From contig CALTXS010000003.1 in the NCBI GenBank assembly GCA_943913335.1, positions 1 through 16,318 of the forward strand: a stretch of DNA of 16,318 bases, given 5' to 3'. Positions 1 through 6,797 of the stretch are shown here, piece by piece; the stretch's first letter is position 1; every line of letters begins with the position of its first letter. Below the pieces are notes generated by a model. The model saw only the letters and a list, made by a program, of their open reading frames with translations. It was not told where the DNA came from and did not search any database. The position numbers and the translations under genes were made by a program. The DNA is from an uncultured Lysobacter sp. GTDB taxonomy: Bacteria > Pseudomonadota > Gammaproteobacteria > Xanthomonadales > Xanthomonadaceae.

Positions 1-1275
1 GTGCAGCGCCTGATTGATGGCGATGGCCAGATGGCGAGCGGGCTGCTGTTCCGGCAGTTTGGATTCGCCGCCGAACACTTCGAGACGTCGCTGCGCGTAA
101 TCGGCGCGTCGCGCTTCGGCCATGACCTTGGCCGGCGAATGCGGCGCCAAGGGCTTGATGATGTCTTTAAGCTTGTTCAGTTTCGGACGCTGATCGGCCG
201 CTTCGGCGGCTGCAAAACAGCGTGCACGGACCTCCTCGTACCAGGTCTCCAGCTCTGCGGCCGACCTGAGTCCGCGCTGCAAAATCAATGCGGCGGAACG
301 CAACAACGGATCCGTCGCCTCCACGCGGCACAGCTCGTCAATGGAGCGCCATTCGATCTCGAAGTCGGTACCGGCGTGACCCATGATGCGCGTGGTGCGC
401 AGATGCAGGAAGGTCGGACGGCGTGTCTTGCGGCAATGCTCAACGGCAGCCCGGACATCGGCAAAACCCTGCTCCAGATCCAGACCATCGGCGTAGCGAT
501 AATCCAGCCCGGGCATGTTGGCGAAACGTTTGGCAATCCAGCCCTCGGGCGTCTTGACGCTGATGCCGATACCGTTGTCTTCGCAGACAAACAGCACAGG
601 CGCCGGCAGTCCCTGATGTGCTGTCCATGCAGCCGCATTGAACGCAGTCTGCGCGGTGGCGTGATTGGCCGAGGCATCACCGAACGAACAGATCGTGATG
701 CTGTCATCGGGCACCGGCAACGCGTGGCCAACGCGACGGGCCGACTCGATTGCTACTGCCGTACCCAAGGCCTTAGGCAGATGCGATGCAATGGTCGAAG
801 TCTGCGGCAACACCCATAGCGGTTTGCTACCCCAGACTTTGTGGCGACCGCCCGACGCCGGGTCTTCGGAGCTGGCTGCAAACGACAAGGCCGAATCCAT
901 GATCGGATCCATGTCCGGCAGCTTGCGAAAACGCTCCGCCATAAACGCGCCGCTGCGGTAATGCAGGAAAGCCATATCGGTGTGGCGCGTCGCACGCGCC
1001 ACCATGGCATTGCCTTCGTGGCCGCTCGAACCGATTGTGTAGAACACCTTGTTCTGCACGCGCAAAACGCGAGCCATCAGATCGAGATGCCTCGAGATCA
1101 GTTGCGACTCGAACAGTTCCAGCAGGGCGGTATCGCTCAGCGCGGCGCGGTCGGCAACGCCCTGTGCAGCAGGCTGAAATGCACGCACGAACTCCAGCCA
1201 GTTGTCATCGCAAATCTGCGCGCGGTTCAGCCCTTTCATGCGGGCAGGAATGGGCGAAGGAACGGCGTTAAACAT
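1..1275 (-). CDS. TPP-dependent 2-oxoacid dehydrogenase E1, alpha-beta fusion type (C-terminal part outside window)
   Basis: E1 of a branched-chain/pyruvate-type 2-oxoacid dehydrogenase complex: decarboxylates a 2-oxo acid on thiamine pyrophosphate and passes the acyl group to a lipoyl E2, in the cytoplasm. The minus frame is open from ATG 1275 to the left edge (425 codons). Visible E1-alpha landmarks: YTIGSSGHEGNAMVARA (about 79-95), the TPP/Mg motif FGDASANHATAQTAFNAA (about 198-215, with G199-D200 and N204), CEDNGIGIS (231-239) and RTTRIMGHAGTDFE. The final visible residues, about PARHLAIAINQALH, resemble the start of an E1-beta domain, so this looks like a fused alpha-beta protein of about 750 residues, cut by the window. 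Its ATG overlaps the upstream GNAT stop (TAATG), which suggests translational coupling. A second in-frame ATG lies 12 codons further in. No E2 or E3 gene is visible. Substrate is unknown; pairing with gcdH makes a 2-oxo acid feeding acyl-CoA metabolism plausible. Confidence 0.85.
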   Translation of the reverse strand, partial: MFNAVPSPIPARMKGLNRAQICDDNWLEFVRAFQPAAQGVADRAALSDTALLELFESQLISRHLDLMARVLRVQNKVFYTIGSSGHEGNAMVARATRHTDMAFLHYRSGAFMAERFRKLPDMDPIMDSALSFAASSEDPASGGRHKVWGSKPLWVLPQTSTIASHLPKALGTAVAIESARRVGHALPVPDDSITICSFGDASANHATAQTAFNAAAWTAHQGLPAPVLFVCEDNGIGISVKTPEGWIAKRFANMPGLDYRYADGLDLEQGFADVRAAVEHCRKTRRPTFLHLRTTRIMGHAGTDFEIEWRSIDELCRVEATDPLLRSAALILQRGLRSAAELETWYEEVRARCFAAAEAADQRPKLNKLKDIIKPLAPHSPAKVMAEARRADYAQRRLEVFGGESKLPEQQPARHLAIAINQALH

Positions 1276-1847
1276 TAGGGACTCAACAGATGAAGAAAAG
1301 ATTGCCGGTGCTGCGCCCAGTCCTGTGCAGACTGGGCCCAGATGCCCACATGCACACCGCTACCGGCGGGTGCCAGCTCGGCGTCGCGCACATGAAGCGA
1401 ACCCAACCGCTCCGCTAAGCGGATTGATGGCGCATTGTCGTGATGAATGGTGTGGATGAGCTCGGTCCAGCCTAAGACGTCGCAGGCATAATCCATCCCC
1501 ACGACTGCCGCTTCGAAGGCATAGCCACGACCAAAGAACTGCGGACGAATGGCCCAGCCGATCTCGGTGCCCTGCCACTCAATCGGATGCCACGGCCCGC
1601 ACTGCCCCACCAGTTCACCGGTCGCACGTTCGACGATTGAAAACATGCCAAAGCCCTGCACAGCCCATGCACCCGGCATCACCAGAAAGCGACGCCAGGA
1701 TGCCGGGCGGCTCAGATGACCGCCGATATAGCGGGCAGTCTCTTCGTCCCCGTAGATTTCATGCATCGCTTCGAAATCCTGCAACTCAGGCAGTCGCAGG
1801 GTCAGGCGCGAAGTTTCGATCACCGGATTGCCATGTGCGGCGTTCAC
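1275..1847 (-). CDS. GNAT family N-acetyltransferase (RimJ/RimL-like)
   Basis: Predicted acetyl-CoA-dependent N-acetyltransferase of about 190 residues, the RimJ/RimL (Acetyltransf_3) type. The N-terminus ETSRLTLRLPELQDFEAMHEIYGDEETARYIGG is typical of that family. Later come EIGWAIRPQFFGRGYAFEAA, containing the acetyl-CoA pyrophosphate-binding GRGYA loop, and HHDNAPSIRLAERLGS, the usual C-terminal helix. I chose GTG 1847 as start: it lies 8 bp after the gcdH stop and puts the family's N-terminus in place. The same frame stays open to an ATG at 2048, but that extension lies inside gcdH and has no family character. The stop overlaps the E1 start codon by one base. It is therefore the middle cistron of a gcdH-GNAT-E1 unit. 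Its substrate (a protein N-terminus or a small molecule) cannot be told from sequence. Confidence 0.85.
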   Translation of the reverse strand: MNAAHGNPVIETSRLTLRLPELQDFEAMHEIYGDEETARYIGGHLSRPASWRRFLVMPGAWAVQGFGMFSIVERATGELVGQCGPWHPIEWQGTEIGWAIRPQFFGRGYAFEAAVVGMDYACDVLGWTELIHTIHHDNAPSIRLAERLGSLHVRDAELAPAGSGVHVGIWAQSAQDWAQHRQSFLHLLSP

Positions 1848-1855
1848 GGCCGCAC

Positions 1856-3019
1856 TCAGAACGCGTTGATGCCGGTCAGTTCGCGCCCGATCACCAGCTG
1901 ATGCACCGTCTCCGTCCCTTCGTACGTGATCACCGATTCCAGATTCAAGGCATGGCGAATGGCGTGATGCTCGGTCGTAATACCGGCACCGCCCAGCAAA
2001 TCGCGACACTCGCGGGCAATGTCGATGGCCATGCGGCAATTGTTCCACTTGGCCAGCGAGACATGTTGCGGCACCATTTTGCCTTCGTCTTTCAGGCGTC
2101 CCAGGCGCAGCGCCAGCAACTGAGCCAGCGTGATGCGACGGGCCATTTCGGCCATTTTGATTTGCGCGCTTTGCGTTGCGGCCACCGGACGATCAAACAG
2201 AATGCGCTCCTTGGTGTAAGCCAGTACTTCCTCCAGGCAGGCGATAGCCGAACCGATCGGACCCCAGGAGATGCCGTAGCGCGCTTGCGTCAGACAGCCC
2301 AAAGGTCCCTTCAGACCCTTGACGTTCGGCAGGCGATTGGCATCGGGCACGCGAACGTTATCAAAGAACAGTGCGCCGGTTACCGAAGCACGCAGTGACA
2401 TCTTGTGCTTGATTTCCTGCGTCGAGAAACCTTCCATGCCCTTTTCTACGACAAAGCCCTGAATGCCTTCATCGGTGTGGGCCCAGACGATTGCAATGTC
2501 GGCGATGGTGGCGTTGGTGATCCACATCTTGGAACCGTTCAAGACCCAATGATCGCCATCTTTGACAGCGCGGGTCTTCATGTTGGCCGGATCGGAACCG
2601 CCGTGCGACTCGGTCAGACCGAAGCACCCAATGGTCTTGCCCTGGGCCATCGACGGCAACCAGCGCATGCGCTGTTCCTCGGAACCGTAGGCATAAATCG
2701 GATACATGCACAGCGACGACTGCACCGACACGAACGAACGCAAACCGCTATCACCGCGCTCCAGTTCCTGACAGATCAGTCCGTATTGAACAGAACTCAG
2801 TTCAGCGCAGCCGTACTTGGCCGGCAAGGAGCTGCCGAGCAGGCCCAGTTCCGCCACTTCCGGGATCCATTCCACCGGGAACCTTGCTTCGTCGAAGGCA
2901 TTGCCAATGACCGGGATCACGCGCGTGTCGACAAACCGTGCAACGGCCTCGCGGACGGCGTTTTCCTCTTCGGAAAGCATGGACTGGATGTCGTACAGAT
3001 CTAGCGGATTCAAGGACAT
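1856..3019 (-). CDS. gcdH: Glutaryl-CoA dehydrogenase
   Basis: FAD enzyme that oxidises and decarboxylates glutaryl-CoA to crotonyl-CoA in lysine/tryptophan (2-oxoadipate) and glutarate breakdown, passing electrons to electron-transfer flavoprotein. Length 387 aa is usual for the family. The acyl-CoA dehydrogenase flavin signature GCFGLTESHGGSDPANMKT is at about 131-149. The catalytic base is E367 in VITYEGTETVHQLVIGRELTG. R94 in GLRSFVSVQSSLCMYPIYAYGSEEQR matches the arginine that binds the glutaryl carboxylate in characterised glutaryl-CoA dehydrogenases, which favours this call over a generic acyl-CoA dehydrogenase. The ATG at 3019 gives the expected N-terminus, with no strong Shine-Dalgarno upstream. 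It is first in a three-gene minus-strand unit, with a TACAAT -10 box just upstream at 3055-3060. Confidence 0.93.
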   Translation of the reverse strand: MSLNPLDLYDIQSMLSEEENAVREAVARFVDTRVIPVIGNAFDEARFPVEWIPEVAELGLLGSSLPAKYGCAELSSVQYGLICQELERGDSGLRSFVSVQSSLCMYPIYAYGSEEQRMRWLPSMAQGKTIGCFGLTESHGGSDPANMKTRAVKDGDHWVLNGSKMWITNATIADIAIVWAHTDEGIQGFVVEKGMEGFSTQEIKHKMSLRASVTGALFFDNVRVPDANRLPNVKGLKGPLGCLTQARYGISWGPIGSAIACLEEVLAYTKERILFDRPVAATQSAQIKMAEMARRITLAQLLALRLGRLKDEGKMVPQHVSLAKWNNCRMAIDIARECRDLLGGAGITTEHHAIRHALNLESVITYEGTETVHQLVIGRELTGINAF

Positions 3020-3054
3020 GGAACTGAAGGCTCATAGCGGGCAGATGTTGCCCA

Positions 3055-3060
3055 ATTGTA
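3055..3060 (-). promoter_or_regulatory. Candidate -10 box (TACAAT) for gcdH operon
   Basis: The minus strand reads TACAAT here, 5 of 6 to consensus, 36 bp before the gcdH ATG, giving a leader of about 30 nt. The matching -35 position falls in the T-rich tail of the upstream terminator and is poor. This is an inference from sequence only. Confidence 0.4.
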
Positions 3061-3078
3061 TACGAATGCAAAAGCCGC

Positions 3079-3114
3079 AAAAAAGAAGGGCCGCCATTGC
3101 AGGCAGCCCTTCTT
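3079..3114 (-). terminator. Intrinsic terminator of the glycine-zipper gene
   Basis: Perfect 9-bp inverted repeat AAGAAGGGC (3083-3091) and GCCCTTCTT (3106-3114) with a 14-nt loop that can pair further (GCC/GGC). On the minus strand it is followed by a T run (3084-3079). It lies 27 bp after the stop at 3141 and isolates that gene from gcdH. Confidence 0.85.
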
Positions 3115-3140
3115 AGAACGTAACGGAGTGTATTTTCGGC

Positions 3141-3872
3141 TTACAGCGAGACGACGCCGTTGCGCATCGGCAGTCGCGACCCCTTCGGACGCGAATTCAT
3201 GCGAATTGTGCCGTTCGAACCATCGGGTTCGCGGTAGCTGACCAGATAGCCGACTGTTTTACTTGTCGAAGCGCGATCCGTGACCGTATGGCACTGACGC
3301 TCCGTGGTCGAATACGTGCGGCCACCGACATGATTACGATCAACACGGTTGCCGATATAGCCGCCAGCAATCGCACCTGCAGCCGTAGCAGCCTTGCGGC
3401 CATCACCACCGCCAACCTGGTTACCGACCAGACCACCGATCAGCACACCGGCCACGGTACCGCCGACATTGCCGTCGCGTTCCGGAGCCCGCTGTTGCAC
3501 AGTGACGTTTTCACACACTTGGCGCGGCGTGCTCTGGGCAACGGCCTTAGTGATCGGTTCGATGTCCGTAATGGTGGCGTACTGCTTTTGAGCTGTTGCA
3601 GGCTTGGCGGCAGCCAAGGCCATCGGAGCGGCCACTACTGCAGCGCTCGAGCTGGCAGCCGGAGCCAATGCCATCGGCTCCACGGCTGGTTGAACGAATT
3701 CACTGCCCGTCGAATTGGTCCCAGCATCCACAGTCATCGGCATGATGATCTGCGGCGAACTCGCCTCAGAGCCGATGTTTTGGCTGAAATTGATGGAGTT
3801 GTAGGCTGCATAGGCCACACCACCCATGACGGCGATGCCCAAAGCGGCGGCAAGTAATGTCTTGTTGTTCAT
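3141..3872 (-). CDS. Glycine-zipper 2TM domain envelope protein
   Basis: Putative envelope protein of 243 aa. The N-terminus (about 4-23, KTLLAAALGIAVMGGVAYAA) is a signal anchor or uncleaved membrane segment. An Ala/Pro-rich linker (about 36-95) follows. Then comes a conserved segment YATITDIEPITKAVAQSTPRQVCENV and the glycine zipper proper (about 134-176, GNVGGTVAGVLIGGLVGNQVGGG and a second GxxxG stretch). The C-terminal part is TTERQCHTVTDRAS..YLVSYREPDGSNGTIRM. C120 and C194 flank the zipper and occur at matching places in relatives, so a disulphide is possible. Such proteins (related to SlyB and rickettsial 17-kDa antigen zippers) are thought to insert in or associate with the outer membrane; the exact role is not known. 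Start ATG 3872 has a good GAGGA Shine-Dalgarno 8 nt upstream. Monocistronic, with its own terminator. Confidence 0.82.
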   Translation of the reverse strand: MNNKTLLAAALGIAVMGGVAYAAYNSINFSQNIGSEASSPQIIMPMTVDAGTNSTGSEFVQPAVEPMALAPAASSSAAVVAAPMALAAAKPATAQKQYATITDIEPITKAVAQSTPRQVCENVTVQQRAPERDGNVGGTVAGVLIGGLVGNQVGGGDGRKAATAAGAIAGGYIGNRVDRNHVGGRTYSTTERQCHTVTDRASTSKTVGYLVSYREPDGSNGTIRMNSRPKGSRLPMRNGVVSL

Positions 3873-4016
3873 GGCTGCGGTCCTCTATCCATACCCATGT
3901 GGCCATTGAAGCATTTGCAACCTTAATCGAACCCCGCAAAACCATGAACCGCGCTTGTAAAGTCGAATAAAACCACCCATTGTTATTGCATTGGTTCATC
4001 TTTCGAGGGCTTTCCC

Positions 4017-4253
4017 ATGCGTACTCCCATCGCTGCCGTGCTGTTGCGTTTCCTTGGTCGCCTGAAATTTCCGACACTATTCAAGCTGACGGCTGCCTTT
4101 TTTCTGCTGGACCTGTTCATTCCTGATTTGATTCCGTTTGCAGACGAACTGCTGCTAGGTCTGGCCACTATTCTGTTTAGCCAATGGCGCAAGCCGAAAG
4201 ATGCCGTCACAGCAACTGACAATCGCGTGATTGATCACGAAACTCGTCGCTAA
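4017..4253 (+). CDS. Small membrane protein, DUF6116-like
   Basis: A 78-residue protein with two hydrophobic stretches: about 5-12 continuing into 24-33 (KLTAAFFLLDLFIPDLIPF), and about 40-52 (ELLLGLATILFSQW). A basic and polar tail follows. The pattern RFLGRLKFPTLFKLTAAFFLLDLFIPDLIPFADELLLGL resembles the small DUF6116 proteins found mainly in Xanthomonadales, from memory of that family; function is unknown. ATG 4017 has a GAGGG Shine-Dalgarno (4005-4009) with 7-nt spacing. The stop is 6 nt before the tatD-family start, so the two are probably co-transcribed. Genomic pairing with a TatD-like hydrolase gives no clear functional clue. Confidence 0.75.
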   Translation: MRTPIAAVLLRFLGRLKFPTLFKLTAAFFLLDLFIPDLIPFADELLLGLATILFSQWRKPKDAVTATDNRVIDHETRR

Positions 4254-4259
4254 CTGCAA

Positions 4260-5033
4260 ATGTCAGCGGTTTCACTGTTTGACAGTCATGCGCATCTCGA
4301 TGCGGATGTCTTTGATCCGGATCGCCCTGCCGTGTTACAGCGGGCTGCCGATGCCAAGGTCACAGAGCAGTTAATCCCGGCCATCAATGCTGACAACTGG
4401 CAAGCCATTGCTGACTTGTGCGCCAAAACACAGGGGCTGTTCGCCGCCTATGGCTACCACCCCATGTACTTGCCCGCGCCCGATCCGCTGTGCATCAGCG
4501 ACCTGCAGAGTTGGCTCGATGCGCATCCCGACACGGTCGCCATTGGCGAATGCGGCCTGGATTTTTACGTCGAGGATTTCGACAAAACGCAGCAGCAATG
4601 GTTTCTTGACGCTCAAATGCGAATAGCCCGCGACCGCGAATTACCCGTGATTCTGCATGCGCGCCGCGCCGTTGACGATGTGATGGCGACAATTCGCCGC
4701 TTTGGACCTTTACGCGGCATCGTGCACAGTTATCCCGGCAGTCTCGACCAGGCCAAGCGTCTGTTCGACATGGGGTTTCTACTGGGGATCGGTGGACCGG
4801 TCACTTATGAGCGTGCCCTACGCTTGCGCTCAGTCGTCACGCAAATGCCGCTAGAGGCCTTGGTACTCGAAACCGACGCGCCCGATCAGCCCACCGCAAC
4901 ACGGCGTGGTCAACGGAACGAACCGGCCTTCATGGCGGATGTTGCGAATACCGTGGCGGAACTGCGCGGCATCTCTCCGGACGAGGTTGCGACAGCCACC
5001 ACAGCCAACATGCATCGCTTACTGCGAATCTGA
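4260..5033 (+). CDS. TatD family metal-dependent hydrolase
   Basis: Predicted cytoplasmic metal-dependent hydrolase (amidohydrolase-like TIM barrel) of the TatD/YcfH/YjjV family; characterised members act as 3'-5' or AP-site nucleases. The 257-aa length is typical. The metal ligands are all visible: H10 and H12 in FDSHAHLD, E97 in GECGLDF, H133 in VILHARRA, H156 in IVHSYPGS and D206 in LVLETDAPDQ. The family's usual GEIGLDY is GECGLDF here, a minor variation. ATG 4260 follows the previous stop by 6 nt and has no clear Shine-Dalgarno, so it may rely on coupling. The single-domain length and ETDAPDQP motif look closest to YjjV-type members, but I cannot separate the subfamilies safely. Its last 15 bp overlap the convergent tcdA 3' end. 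Confidence 0.9.
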   Translation: MSAVSLFDSHAHLDADVFDPDRPAVLQRAADAKVTEQLIPAINADNWQAIADLCAKTQGLFAAYGYHPMYLPAPDPLCISDLQSWLDAHPDTVAIGECGLDFYVEDFDKTQQQWFLDAQMRIARDRELPVILHARRAVDDVMATIRRFGPLRGIVHSYPGSLDQAKRLFDMGFLLGIGGPVTYERALRLRSVVTQMPLEALVLETDAPDQPTATRRGQRNEPAFMADVANTVAELRGISPDEVATATTANMHRLLRI

Positions 5034-5843
5034 GGGCACACGGTCGCGCTGTTTCAGCAGCAGCTCAATGGCCTTGGCACACGCGGCAAACGCAAAGGTG
5101 CCGGTGATGTGTGTCGCCGAACCCAGACCGCCACCGCAATCGATATTCAGCGCGGCCTCACCGCTGACATTGGGACGGATGCCGCACACGGTGCCGTCAG
5201 CCTGCGGATATTGCACGTTCTCGAGCGAATACACGGCGTAAACACCGAAATAGCGCGAGCGATTGCGCGGGAAATTGAACTCCTCGCGGAGCTTGCGGCG
5301 AATTAGTGCCAGCATCGCGTCCTGCTCGGTCTTGGACAGATCCCGAATGCGGACCTGTGTCGGATCGGTGCGTCCGCCGGCAGCACCCACCATGACAAGG
5401 GGTTGCTTGCGACGTCTGCACCATGCGGCCATCTCGACCTTGACGCGAAACGCATCGCAGGCATCGATCACCACGTCGTAGTTGTGACCCAGAAGCTCGG
5501 CCATATTGGCCGGCGTCAGAAAAGTCTCCTGCACCGCTACATCCATGTGCGGATTGATGGAGCGCATGCGCTCGGCCATCAGTTGCGCCTTGGAACGGCC
5601 ATAGTTGGGTGCGAGAGCCGGCAGCTGCCGATTGGTATTGGAAACACAAACTTCATCGGCGTCGACCAGTGTGAGATGGCCAATGCCGGTGCGGGCTAGT
5701 GATTCAGCAACCCAGGTACCCACACCACCGATACCGATAATGATGACTCTGCGCGTGCGGAAAAACTCCACGGCTCCGCGACCATATAAGCGGTCAATTC
5801 CGGCAAAGCGTTCGGTCCAGTCCTGTACATTCGATTCGGGCAT
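5019..5843 (-). CDS. tcdA: tRNA threonylcarbamoyladenosine dehydratase (TcdA/CsdL)
   Basis: E1/MoeB-ThiF-like ATP-dependent enzyme that dehydrates t6A37 to cyclic ct6A37 in ANN-decoding tRNAs, stabilising codon reading. Length 274 aa fits. A Rossmann nucleotide-binding motif RVIIIGIGGVGTWVAESLARTGIG is at about 32-55 (GIGGVG 37-42). It is followed by LVDADEVCVSNTNRQLPA (59-76) with the aspartate and N-x-x-R residues used for adenylation. VVIDACDAFRVKVEMAAWC and MVGAAGGRTDPTQVRIRDLSKTEQDAMLALIRRKLRE are characteristic of TcdA rather than ThiF or MoeB. The C-terminus AFAACAKAIELLLK is also typical. ATG 5843 gives the expected N-terminus, but no strong Shine-Dalgarno is seen. It is convergent with, and overlaps, the tatD-family gene by 15 bp, and is divergent from the cytochrome gene. 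Confidence 0.93.
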   Translation of the reverse strand: MPESNVQDWTERFAGIDRLYGRGAVEFFRTRRVIIIGIGGVGTWVAESLARTGIGHLTLVDADEVCVSNTNRQLPALAPNYGRSKAQLMAERMRSINPHMDVAVQETFLTPANMAELLGHNYDVVIDACDAFRVKVEMAAWCRRRKQPLVMVGAAGGRTDPTQVRIRDLSKTEQDAMLALIRRKLREEFNFPRNRSRYFGVYAVYSLENVQYPQADGTVCGIRPNVSGEAALNIDCGGGLGSATHITGTFAFAACAKAIELLLKQRDRVPSDSQ

Positions 5844-5890
5844 GCGCTATTTTAACGTTCTATACCGCCTGTCGAGATGCAGCGCGGCCA

Positions 5891-5899
5891 TGTTACATT
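5891..5899 (+). promoter_or_regulatory. Extended -10 promoter for cytochrome c'-like gene
   Basis: TG-T-TACATT: TG at 5891-5892 and TACATT at 5894-5899. This is an extended -10 element 28 bp before the ATG at 5927. The -35 region is not recognisable, as expected for extended -10 promoters. The predicted transcript starts near 5906 with a short leader. Confidence 0.5.
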
Positions 5900-5926
5900 G
5901 ATTCGGAACTGCCCACGGAGATTGCA

Positions 5927-6376
5927 ATGAACGATGTCGCACCGAACGCCAAGAAGGGCTCCAGTGCCTTTGGCCGCTATTTCTTTGTCTTGCTACTGGG
6001 CCTGGTGATCGGTGCCTTTGGTGCGGTCTATGCACTCAACGCGCTTAGCAGCAATCCGCAATCGCAGTTCCAACAAGGTTCAATGCACGTCATGGGCTGG
6101 AATATGGGCCAGCTCAAGCAGAATGTCGCTGCTGCCAAGTGCAGCGCTTCGGACAGCATTCCGCGTATTCAGGCCATCAACGTCATGGCGCGCGATCTCG
6201 AATCCGCCTTCCCTAAATATGCCGACGATGCCGCTTTCGTAAAGGCCGCTACGGATCTGCGCACCTCCTCGAACAATGCACTGATGGCTGCACCGCAAAC
6301 TTGCGACGGCGTCAATCAGGCCATGCGCAACATTGGCCTCTCGTGCGAGGGTTGCCACTCCAAGTTCAAGGACTGA
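5927..6376 (+). CDS. Membrane-anchored cytochrome c'-like protein
   Basis: A 149-aa protein with a cytoplasmic N-tail, one uncleaved membrane anchor (about 18-40, RYFFVLLLGLVIGAFGAVYAL) and a periplasmic helical domain. It ends with one haem c attachment motif CEGCH (C140, C143, H144) followed by SKFKD. A single CxxCH at the very C-terminus after a helical bundle is the arrangement of cytochrome c' (CxxCHxxFR/K). Soluble cytochromes c' have a cleaved signal; here the hydrophobic segment lacks a clear cleavage site and is preceded by a 17-residue tail, so anchoring is inferred. Family roles include NO binding and redox stress; the role here is not shown. There are two further cysteines (in AAKCSAS and PQTCDG). 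The start has GGAG 5918-5921 upstream. The gene ends before a strong bidirectional terminator. Confidence 0.8.
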   Translation: MNDVAPNAKKGSSAFGRYFFVLLLGLVIGAFGAVYALNALSSNPQSQFQQGSMHVMGWNMGQLKQNVAAAKCSASDSIPRIQAINVMARDLESAFPKYADDAAFVKAATDLRTSSNNALMAAPQTCDGVNQAMRNIGLSCEGCHSKFKD

Positions 6377-6399
6377 GTCCTGCAGGGCTGAGCGATCCC

Positions 6400-6424
6400 G
6401 GCCGGAACCCAAAAGGTTTCGGCC
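6400..6424. repeat. Hairpin preceding the cytochrome gene terminator
   Basis: A 10-bp stem, GGCCGGAACC (6400-6409) and GGTTTCGGCC (6415-6424), with one G-T wobble position and loop CAAAA. It sits directly before the T-tailed terminator hairpin and could protect the mRNA 3' end or add to termination. Confidence 0.6.
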
Positions 6425-6426
6425 AT

Positions 6427-6459
6427 AAAAAACCCGGCGACAAGCGCCGGGTTTTTTTT
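6427..6459. terminator. Bidirectional intrinsic terminator between cytochrome gene and csp
   Basis: The stem CCCGGCG (6433-6439) and CGCCGGG (6445-6451) has loop ACAAG. It is flanked by A6 on the left (6427-6432) and T8 on the right (6452-6459), so it has a U-tract in both directions. It serves the plus-strand cytochrome gene and the convergent minus-strand cold-shock gene. Confidence 0.93.
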
Positions 6460-6493
6460 GTGCCCGATAGGTCGGACACTCTTACAAATCGAT

Positions 6494-6703
6494 TTAGACC
6501 GGTTGGACTGCGTCGGCTTGCAAACCCTTTTGGCCATCGACCACCGTGAAGGTGACCTTTTGGCCTTCCTTCAGGCTCTTGAAACCATTGGTTTCAATGG
6601 CGCGGAAATGCACAAACACATCTTCGCCATTTTCACGGCTGATAAAGCCGAAGCCCTTGGCATCGTTGAACCACTTGACGGTTCCGGTTTCGCGGGTTGA
6701 CAT
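6494..6703 (-). CDS. Cold-shock domain protein (CspA family)
   Basis: A 69-residue single cold-shock domain protein that binds single-stranded RNA or DNA and acts as an RNA chaperone. The sequence starts [36 protein letters not shown]1 is KGFGFI and RNP2 is VFVHF. The end, [23 protein letters not shown], is typical. ATG 6703 is chosen because it gives the exact family length and has a GGAG Shine-Dalgarno (6717-6714) with 10-nt spacing. The frame stays open upstream to 6844, but that extension has no family similarity and contains the leader hairpins. The leader is long (about 150 nt if the candidate promoter is right), as in cspA-type genes regulated after transcription. Whether this copy is cold-inducible or constitutive cannot be told. 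Confidence 0.94.
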   Translation of the reverse strand: MSTRETGTVKWFNDAKGFGFISRENGEDVFVHFRAIETNGFKSLKEGQKVTFTVVDGQKGLQADAVQPV

Positions 6704-6741
6704 AAACTTGTTGCTCCATGAAGCGTTAATAAAATCGCCAC

Positions 6742-6762
6742 GCCAATTCAGGATGAATTGGC
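6742..6762 (-). promoter_or_regulatory. Perfect hairpin in the csp leader
   Basis: A 9-bp perfect inverted repeat GCCAATTCA (6742-6750) and TGAATTGGC (6754-6762) with a 3-nt loop, 39 nt before the csp start. In RNA it would form a tight stem-loop just upstream of the ribosome-binding site. It could be a thermosensing or stability element, or an operator if read as DNA. Function is inferred. Confidence 0.55.
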
Positions 6763-6797
6763 CACGACGGCTGACTTGCATGGAGGAAGCGAGATCT

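Noticed and set aside
1-819. Long plus-strand reading frame (272 codons) at the left edge
   Set aside because: It lies opposite the E1 gene, whose protein shows clear TPP and E1 motifs. The plus-strand product has no recognisable domain.
1848-2048. 67-residue N-terminal extension of the GNAT gene up to an ATG at 2048
   Set aside because: It lies wholly within gcdH coding sequence and has low-complexity Arg/His-rich composition; GTG 1847 gives the proper family N-terminus.
3942-3999. Inverted repeat ATGAACC and GGTTCAT upstream of the DUF6116-like gene
   Set aside because: Only 7 bp separated by 44 nt; expected by chance, with no supporting promoter context.
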